DNA of 6,932 bases from an uncultured Kiritimatiellota bacterium. Lineage in GTDB: Bacteria; Verrucomicrobiota; Kiritimatiellia; RFP12; UBA1067. The notes under the pieces were generated by a model. The model saw only the letters and a program-made list of their open reading frames with translations. It was not told where the DNA came from and did not search any database. Made by a program: the position numbers and the translations under genes. The DNA lies in NCBI GenBank assembly GCA_934654805.1, contig CAKUGW010000140.1:1-6932 (forward strand), in the 5' to 3' direction. Position 1 is the stretch's first letter. Each line of letters starts with the position of its first letter. Shown here one piece after another: positions 1 through 4,711 of the stretch.

Positions 1-110
1 CATCCTTCAACAACAGCCAATCTTTACAGGGGGTAAACCATCAACGAAATCAACTTTACCTCTGGAAGCGGCAAAATATTCTTGCGGCATACTTTTTTTC
101 GCAGCCCCCC

Positions 111-140
111 TTGCGCTCGAGGCACGAATTATGATATACT
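111..140 (+). promoter_or_regulatory. Candidate sigma-70-type promoter of the tRNA-Ala gene
   Basis: A -10 hexamer TATACT lies at 135-140, preceded by TG plus one base (132-134), which makes it an extended -10. A weak -35-like TTGCGC is at 111-116 with an 18-base spacer. Transcription would begin near 147, giving a leader of about 12 bases before the mature tRNA at 160. The local sequence is much richer in A and T than the coding regions, as expected for a promoter. Only half of the -35 positions match consensus, so the call rests mainly on the -10 and its position. Confidence 0.55.
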
Positions 141-159
141 ATCACCTGTTTCCACGAAT

Positions 160-235
160 GGGGAAGTAGCTCAGTTGGTAGAGCATCACGTTCGCAACGT
201 GGGGGTCGAGAGTTCGAATCTCTTCTTCTCCACCA
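160..235 (+). tRNA. tRNA-Ala, anticodon CGC
   Basis: A full cloverleaf folds by eye. The acceptor stem is 160-166 with 225-231. The D arm is 169-172 with 181-184, and its loop contains GG. The anticodon stem is 186-190 with 198-202, and the loop TTCGCAA (191-197) places CGC at 193-195. The variable loop is 203-207. The T arm is 208-212 with 220-224, with loop TTCGAAT. The discriminator base is A232 and the CCA end is encoded at 233-235. The third acceptor pair is G162 with T230, the G3:U70 wobble that is the classical identity element for alanyl-tRNA synthetase, so anticodon and acceptor agree on alanine. It reads GCG codons, which are frequent in the neighbouring permease. It appears as a single-gene unit between its own promoter and terminator. 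Confidence 0.97.
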
Positions 236-256
236 AATCGCGCGAAACAGGCAAAG

Positions 257-296
257 CCCACTTTCGACCGTCATTTAGGTCGCGTGGGATTTTTTT
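257..296 (+). terminator. Rho-independent terminator after the tRNA
   Basis: CCCAC (257-261) pairs with GTGGG (284-288), and CGACC (265-269) pairs with GGTCG (278-282). They are separated by a small internal loop (262-264 opposite 283) and closed by an 8-base loop. The run of seven T at 290-296 follows the stem directly. It starts about 20 bases after the tRNA CCA end, so it very likely ends the tRNA transcript. On the opposite strand the stem is followed by only three T, so it would be a poor terminator for the converging permease. Confidence 0.87.
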
Positions 297-374
297 ATGC
301 TATCCCCCGGCGATCCCGTCAATCTTGCCGATCCCGCACAGCCTTCAGCAGGCAGGCGAAACCCCTGAGAACCA

Positions 375-416
375 GCAACGGGCGGAAACCGGCTTTCGCC
401 GACTCCCGCCCGTTGC
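375..416 (-). terminator. Perfect 11-bp inverted repeat, probable terminator of the permease gene
   Basis: An 11-base arm at 375-385 is exactly complementary to 406-416. The 20-base interior contains a second small stem, CGGC (390-393) with GCCG (398-401). The structure begins 24 bases beyond the permease stop codon on the - strand, the right place for a transcription end. It lacks a clean T tract: after the stem the - strand reads TGGTTCTCAGGGGTTT. It may be a weak intrinsic terminator or a 3' RNA-stabilising hairpin. Confidence 0.5.
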
Positions 417-440
417 GAAACGCGCGCGCAAGCGCCGCGT

Positions 441-1865
441 TCACTTCCCTTCGGGCTTCACGCCGCCCCAGCGGTCCGCGTCCTTGATCGACGGGTCGGT
501 CTCGGAGAACGCGAAGTCCTTGCCCGGCAGGATCGCGTTGAGCAGGATGCCCGTCAGCGCGCCGACCGCGAGGCCGGAGAGCGCGAAGTTGATGCCGCCG
601 ACCGCGAACTTGATCGCGCCCGCCTTCGAGAACGAGATGCCGAGCGTCAGGACAAGGATGATCGCCGCGATGAGCATGTTGCGCGACTTGCCGAGATCGA
701 CCTGCGACTCGACGAGGTTGCGGACGCCGACCGCCGAGATCATCCCGTAGAGGACGAACGACACGCCGCCGATCGTCGCGCCCGGGATCGTGCCGATGAA
801 CGCCGAGAACTTCGGGCAGAACGAGACGAGGATCGCGAGGCACGCCGCAATGCGGATCACGCGCGGATCGTACACCTTCGAGAGCGACAGGACGCCCGTG
901 TTCTCGCCGTAGGTCGTGTTCGCCGGCGCGCCGAAGAGCGAGGCGAGGCACGTCGCGAGGCCGTCGCCGAGCATCGTGCGGTGCAGCCCCGGATCCTTGA
1001 AGTAGTTGCGGTGCACGGTCGAGCTGATCGCCGAGACGTCGCCGACGTGCTCCATGATCGTCGCGAACGCGAGCGGCACGATGATCGCGAGCGACGTCAC
1101 GACGAGCCCCATGTCCGGCTGCGCGAGAACCGGGAACACCGTGTTGCCCCAGTGGATGGGGAGCCCGACCCACGCGGCGTTCGCGACGTTCGCGTAGTCG
1201 ATCGCCGGCGTCCAGCCGGCCTTGCCCATCAGGAAGGCGGCCGCATACGAGAAGATGACGCCCATCAGGATCGGGATGATCCTGAACATGCCGCGCCCCC
1301 AGATCGAGAACGCGATCACCGTCGCGATCGCGACGAGCGCGATCGGCCACGACGCCTCGCAGCTGTTGACCGCGACCGGCGAGAGGACGAGGCCGATGCC
1401 GATGATGATCGGGCCCGTCACGACCGGCGGGAAGTACCTCATCACCGTCTTCACGCCGCACGCCTTCACGAAGCCCGCGACGACGAAGTAGATGACGGAC
1501 GACGCGGCGACGCCGATGCAGGCGTACTGGAGCGCGACCGGCTTCGTCAGCGTCTCGTAGCCCGCCGTGCCCGCGAGGCCCGTCAGCGCAAAGTAGCCCG
1601 CGAGGTACGCGAACGACGAGCCGAGGAACGCCGGCACCATCCGCTTCGTGAGGAAGTGGAAGAGGAGCGTGCCGAGGCCCGCCCAGAGAAGCGTCGCGGA
1701 CGGCGAGAGCCCCGTCAGGATCGGCACGAGGATCGTCGCGCCGAACATCGCGAACATGTGCTGGACGCCGAGGACGCCCATCTTCGGAAGCCCCAGCGTG
1801 CGCGCGTCATAGACGCCGTCGGCCGTTGCGGCCGCCCTGTTGTCTCCCGTCTCTTGCTCTGCCAT
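441..1865 (-). CDS. uraA: Uracil/xanthine permease, NCS2 family (UraA-like)
   Basis: This 474-residue inner-membrane transporter would import uracil, or possibly xanthine, by proton symport. It has many hydrophobic segments. Family signatures in order are VQHMFAMFGATILVP (residues 34-48), the SSFAY stretch (83-87), MEHVGD with Glu272 (271-276), and NTTYGENTGV with Glu321 (316-325). Glu272 and Glu321 correspond to the two acidic residues that hold the nucleobase in E. coli UraA (Glu241 and Glu290). The length is slightly above that of UraA, partly from a hydrophilic N-terminus of about 25 residues. The start is well supported: AAAGGAG at 1873-1879 lies 7 bases upstream. The gene has its own promoter and converges with the tRNA. 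Codon choice is very biased (Phe mostly TTC, Ile mostly ATC, Ala often GCG), which creates long open frames on the other strand. No pyrimidine-metabolism gene adjoins it, so substrate choice within NCS2 is inferred from motif similarity. Confidence 0.94.
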   Translation of the reverse strand: MAEQETGDNRAAATADGVYDARTLGLPKMGVLGVQHMFAMFGATILVPILTGLSPSATLLWAGLGTLLFHFLTKRMVPAFLGSSFAYLAGYFALTGLAGTAGYETLTKPVALQYACIGVAASSVIYFVVAGFVKACGVKTVMRYFPPVVTGPIIIGIGLVLSPVAVNSCEASWPIALVAIATVIAFSIWGRGMFRIIPILMGVIFSYAAAFLMGKAGWTPAIDYANVANAAWVGLPIHWGNTVFPVLAQPDMGLVVTSLAIIVPLAFATIMEHVGDVSAISSTVHRNYFKDPGLHRTMLGDGLATCLASLFGAPANTTYGENTGVLSLSKVYDPRVIRIAACLAILVSFCPKFSAFIGTIPGATIGGVSFVLYGMISAVGVRNLVESQVDLGKSRNMLIAAIILVLTLGISFSKAGAIKFAVGGINFALSGLAVGALTGILLNAILPGKDFAFSETDPSIKDADRWGGVKPEGK

Positions 1866-1903
1866 CTCGAATCTCCTTTGCTGCGGTTGAAGTCGTGCCC
1901 AAC

Positions 1904-1912
1904 ATTATACCA
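1904..1912 (-). promoter_or_regulatory. Extended -10 promoter of the permease gene
   Basis: On the - strand bases 1912 to 1904 read TGGTATAAT, a perfect extended -10 (TGN followed by TATAAT). The hexamer expected 17 bases upstream is GCGCCG, which does not resemble a -35 box, so the extended element probably does most of the work. Transcription would start near 1897, giving a leader of about 30 bases with the Shine-Dalgarno at 1873-1879. This short A/T-rich stretch contrasts sharply with the GC-rich sequence on both sides and separates the permease from the upstream glycosidase operon. Confidence 0.72.
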
Positions 1913-1978
1913 TTTTTCGCCGCGCCCGGCGCACGGACGCAGATCGCCACGCGTTGACCGCGTGTGCAGACGGCTTCC

Positions 1979-2005
1979 GCCGGTCCCGCAGGCATCCGGG
2001 ACGGC
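1979..2005 (-). terminator. GC-rich hairpin just after the GH43 stop, possible operon end
   Basis: GCCG (1979-1982) pairs with CGGC (2002-2005), and TCCCG (1984-1988) pairs with CGGGA (1997-2001). There is one bulged base at 1983 and an 8-base loop. The hairpin starts 6 bases after the GH43 stop codon on the - strand. No T tract follows it, so it is not a classical intrinsic terminator. It could be a 3' stabilising stem, and some read-through into the permease is possible. Confidence 0.3.
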
Positions 2006-2011
2006 ACCGGC

Positions 2012-2951
2012 TTACAGCAGGCGCATGGAGCTTGGGTCGGCCTTGTAGCGAGGATAGCCGTCCGCCCCGACCGTCTCGTCCAAGCGGATGATTCCCGTTC
2101 GCCTCGGACTGACGCGAACGCGCGAATTGTGCGCATGGAACACATACCACATCGTCTCGACGTCATCGAAGAACACGTCTCCGTGCCCCGTGCCGTTCAA
2201 TCCCGTGACCGCGCGTGACAGGAGAGGGCCGTCGCCGACTTTCGTCCAAGGGCCCAGCGGCTTTGCGGCAACGGCGACACCGACGCAGTAATCGGGCGAG
2301 CGAAAGTCGTTGGCGCAATAGAAAAGCACATACTTCCCGTGCCGTTTCACGACTGACGGACCTTCCGTATAGCCGATGCCGCAGATGAATTCCTCCTTGC
2401 CGAGGCGCCTGTTCCACTCACGCGCCTGCTCGTCCAGCGGAAGCCGTTCCCACGGTCGGTCATTCGTCACGCAGCGGACGGGTTCGCCGACAAACGACCG
2501 CAAGTCGCCGGTCAGCTCGACACGGCCCTTCCGGGCGCTCGGCGACAGCCAGCCCCCAGTGGAAGTCCGCCGTATAGGCCAGGAAATAGCGTCCGTCACG
2601 CGCAAACAGCTGCGGCGCCCAGAAATTCGCCGAACCGAAGGCCTCGGCCTTGGCAAGGAGCCGGCCCTCGCCCAGCGGCGTATTCGCCAGTCGCCATGCG
2701 ACAAGGTCGCGCGAGACATACATCGGGAAGACCGACCGCCCCGACGACTTGGTCCCGGACTGTGCGCCCAAGCCGTTTTCCGTCCCCAGCAAGTAGTATT
2801 GTCCGTTCACATGCGCAATCGTCGGGTCTGCCAGAAAGATTCCGGCACGGCCCGGCGGGCCGGCAAGGTTCGCGCAGGCGACAGAGGCCGAGAACGCAAC
2901 GCCCGCCGCAATCATCACGACAGCCATCTCCGCTTTTCCCGTTTTCGTCAT
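2012..2951 (-). pseudogene. Secreted GH43 glycosidase interrupted by one frameshift
   Basis: Two overlapping frames together make one glycoside hydrolase family 43 protein, a five-bladed beta-propeller acting on arabinose- or xylose-containing glycans. The first frame (ATG 2951-2949) starts with a signal peptide, MTKTGKAEMAVVMIAAGVAF, ending near ACA. It continues with FLADPTI (Asp42, expected general base), NGQYYLLGT, FWAPQLF and LAVAERPEGP (residues 134-143). Propeller sequence then continues in the +1 frame with ELTGDLRSFVGEP, IGYTEGPSVVKRHGKY (expected general acid Glu) and GTGHGDVFFDD, to the TAA at 2012-2014. Dropping one base near 2522 gives a single reading of 312 residues, normal for a one-domain GH43, with the acid at about Glu196 and HGD at 256-258. 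A GGAGG at 2954-2958 supports the start, although its 2-base spacing is short. The start is 22 bases after the GH29-like gene, so it is the third gene of the operon. Because all motifs are intact, the break is recent, an assembly error, or recoded. Confidence 0.85.
2517..2528 (-). other. Frameshift position inside the GH43 gene
   Basis: On the - strand the upstream frame reads GAA GGG CCG (Glu-Gly-Pro), and the downstream frame resumes with GTC GAG CTG ACC (Val-Glu-Leu-Thr). The single T at 2522 is left between them. Removing it yields EGPVELTGDLRSF in one frame. The change is equivalent to a one-base insertion or a two-base deletion. The five-base C run at 2553-2557 lies upstream of LAVAERPEGP, which still reads correctly, so that run is not the site. 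Confidence 0.72.
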
Positions 2952-2973
2952 GTCCTCCACCGTTCGGGATGCG

Positions 2974-4680
2974 TCACGGTTCCGTCGGATTCGGGCTGTC
3001 AACCCAGACGTCCGCGCCACCGCCAACGACGGTCACGGCAGGGCCGCCGCGCCTCGTCGTGACGTTGCGGACCATCCCAAGGTCCGTCGCCGCGTCAGCC
3101 GAGACGGCCGCCGCCAAGTCGGGGCATCCATCCAGCAGAAGACCGTCGATGCGGAAGTCGCGCACGCCGCGCAGGCGGACGGCGCACGCGCCCCTTGCGC
3201 CGAACACGCCCGTCTCGCGCACGACCAGGCCCTCCACGCCCGTGAACACAAAAGGCTCATCCGCGCCTTCAACAATTACGCGCTTGAGATAGATGTCGCG
3301 GTCGCCGGGGGATGCGTTAGCGACAACCGGCCCTGCGAAGCCGGGGACGGGCTTCAGGTACGTCCGTTCTGCACCAAGCGGAAAGATATCCGGCCCCATG
3401 GAAACTGCCTGTCCGCTCTTCAAGACAATCGTGCGGTCAATCCAGTACGGTTTGCCGACGCGCACGGGCAGGTAGACGCGCCCATGACGATCCAGCGCGT
3501 CGCGAATGGCGTCCGACCAGATCTCCTCGCCCTGCGGCCCCTTGCGCACAAGCTTTCCGTCCGGGACAAGGTGCTTCCAGGCGAACTCGCACTGGAAGAA
3601 CTTCTGTTCGCGCATGTCAATGCAGACATTCGCGCCCTCCAGGCGCTCCGTGCGCGCGAACAGGCGCGCCTCGCGCGCGATCCGGTCGGACTCCTCCTTC
3701 GAGAGCGTGCCGCGCACGGCGGAAACGATTGTGCCGATCTGGCGCGCTTTCAGCGGCGGCAGCTCGCCCGTCGGGCTGTTCCCGCAGTCGATCGTCACGC
3801 AGCCGCCGCGCCGCAAGATGGGACGGATCCAGTCGATCCATGCCGCGTCCGTGTAGCGAATCGGCTGCGGCATGGCAAGCGGCGCGCCGAGATAGGTCAG
3901 CAGATGCCATTGGCGCCCCTCTGCCCAGCGTCCCATGCAGGCCTCGAAAAACGGCTCGTTGATTTCGCCGGCGAGATAGTCCTCTGCCGGCGAATGGGCC
4001 TTGAGCCCGAAGCCGGGGTTGAACGTGACGACGGCATCCGGGTTGCCAGCCTTCAGGGCCTCAGCAAAGAGCGCGCCCGCGCCGACCTCCGGCTTGTCGA
4101 AGCCGAGCCACGTGTAGCAGCCGTCCAGCCACCAGCCGCTGACTTTCCGCCCGTAGCGCAGGGACCATTCGCGCAGACATCGCGCCCAGTTCTCCGCGCC
4201 ATGCCGCGTGTAGAGCGGGTCCTTGTTCTTGCCAACATAGGCATAGCCGATGCCGTCGACGATGCGCTTCTCGCCGCGCGGCGGCGTGCCCGTCGTGTAC
4301 AGCAGGAGACGAATCCCCTTCGCCGCCAGGGCGTCCGCCAGCTCCATCGGCACGTCACGCTGAAAGCACCGTTCGCCGCGCCGATAGCCGCACAGGTCCT
4401 CGAACGTGTCGTTCGGGCAGAGGAACGAGGCGTCGCATTGGTTCAGCGTCAGGCAGAAATAGTCAACCCCCAGCTTCGACAGCTGCTCGGCCATCGCCTT
4501 CGGGTCCGTCTTCTCCATCTCAGCGAACGAGGCGGGGGCCGCCTTGAAGAGGTGATGCTGGAAGACGCCGATCTTCCCCGCCATCCAATCCGTCTTTCCG
4601 CTGAACGTCTCCGCCCGCGCGACGGGCGTCATCAGGCAGAGCCCTGCGACGCCGATTCCAATGGTTCTCGTCATTTTCAT
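2974..4680 (-). CDS. Secreted GH29-like (alpha-L-fucosidase-like) protein with C-terminal beta-helix
   Basis: This exported 568-residue protein begins MKMTRTIGIGVAGLCLMTPV, a signal peptide with likely cleavage after ARA (residue 23). Residues about 30-345 look like the TIM barrel of GH29-like proteins. KIGVFQHHLF (36-45) is analogous to the GxFxHWG strand of fucosidases, LGVDYFCLTLNQ (70-81) resembles the conserved beta-strand of the uncharacterised bacterial branch, and GWWLDGCYTW (182-191) carries Asp186 where GH29 has its nucleophile. Five cysteines at 76, 82, 88, 97 and 105 suggest disulphides, fitting export. Residues about 385-560 form a second domain of parallel beta-helix type, opening with ALDRHGRVYLP and a SGQAVSMGP turn. 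The start at 4680 is chosen because AAAGGA (4686-4691) lies five bases upstream and a signal peptide follows. An in-frame ATG at 4782 would overlap the upstream gene and bury the signal. It is the second operon gene. Fucosidase activity is uncertain: the acid/base residue cannot be assigned and substrates of this branch are unknown to me. Confidence 0.78.
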   Translation of the reverse strand: MKMTRTIGIGVAGLCLMTPVARAETFSGKTDWMAGKIGVFQHHLFKAAPASFAEMEKTDPKAMAEQLSKLGVDYFCLTLNQCDASFLCPNDTFEDLCGYRRGERCFQRDVPMELADALAAKGIRLLLYTTGTPPRGEKRIVDGIGYAYVGKNKDPLYTRHGAENWARCLREWSLRYGRKVSGWWLDGCYTWLGFDKPEVGAGALFAEALKAGNPDAVVTFNPGFGLKAHSPAEDYLAGEINEPFFEACMGRWAEGRQWHLLTYLGAPLAMPQPIRYTDAAWIDWIRPILRRGGCVTIDCGNSPTGELPPLKARQIGTIVSAVRGTLSKEESDRIAREARLFARTERLEGANVCIDMREQKFFQCEFAWKHLVPDGKLVRKGPQGEEIWSDAIRDALDRHGRVYLPVRVGKPYWIDRTIVLKSGQAVSMGPDIFPLGAERTYLKPVPGFAGPVVANASPGDRDIYLKRVIVEGADEPFVFTGVEGLVVRETGVFGARGACAVRLRGVRDFRIDGLLLDGCPDLAAAVSADAATDLGMVRNVTTRRGGPAVTVVGGGADVWVDSPNPTEP

Positions 4681-4685
4681 TTCAT

Positions 4686-4691
4686 TCCTTT
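4686..4691 (-). promoter_or_regulatory. Ribosome binding site that fixes the start of the GH29-like gene
   Basis: The - strand reads AAAGGA followed by five bases and then ATG at 4680-4678, within the 31-base gap after the beta-helix stop codon (4712-4714). It selects this ATG over the in-frame ATG at 4782, which lies inside the preceding gene. Confidence 0.75.
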
Positions 4692-4711
4692 CGCATTGTT
4701 GTTTATACTCC

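Noticed and set aside
23..37. A small TTTAC/GTAAA hairpin near the left edge
   Set aside because: Five weak pairs without a T tract or neighbouring gene end; not distinguishable from chance.
7..90. A 27-codon reading frame on the - strand starting at ATG 90 and ending in two cysteine codons
   Set aside because: No Shine-Dalgarno or recognisable family, it lies at the window edge, and such short frames occur by chance in A/T-richer spacers.
132..144. TGATA/TATCA dyad overlapping the tRNA -10 box, as a possible operator
   Set aside because: Five-base arms made mostly of A and T arise easily around a TATACT box, and no regulator is known here.
56..274. A 72-codon reading frame antisense to the tRNA, containing RRRDSNSRP
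   Set aside because: This peptide is the well-known spurious translation of the complement of a tRNA gene; the tRNA fold accounts for the sequence.
319..1461. A 380-codon arginine-rich frame overlapping the permease on the same strand
   Set aside because: Out-of-frame shadow caused by GC-rich codon bias; the permease frame has family motifs and a ribosome binding site.
981..2048. A 355-codon + strand frame antisense to the permease
   Set aside because: Very arginine/aspartate-rich composition, no family motif and no ribosome binding site; mirror of biased permease codons.
4682..4696. A four-codon leader frame (ATG to TGA) just before the GH29-like gene
   Set aside because: Its putative GGAG lies too far upstream, and its coding part overlaps the ribosome binding site of the real gene; probably accidental.
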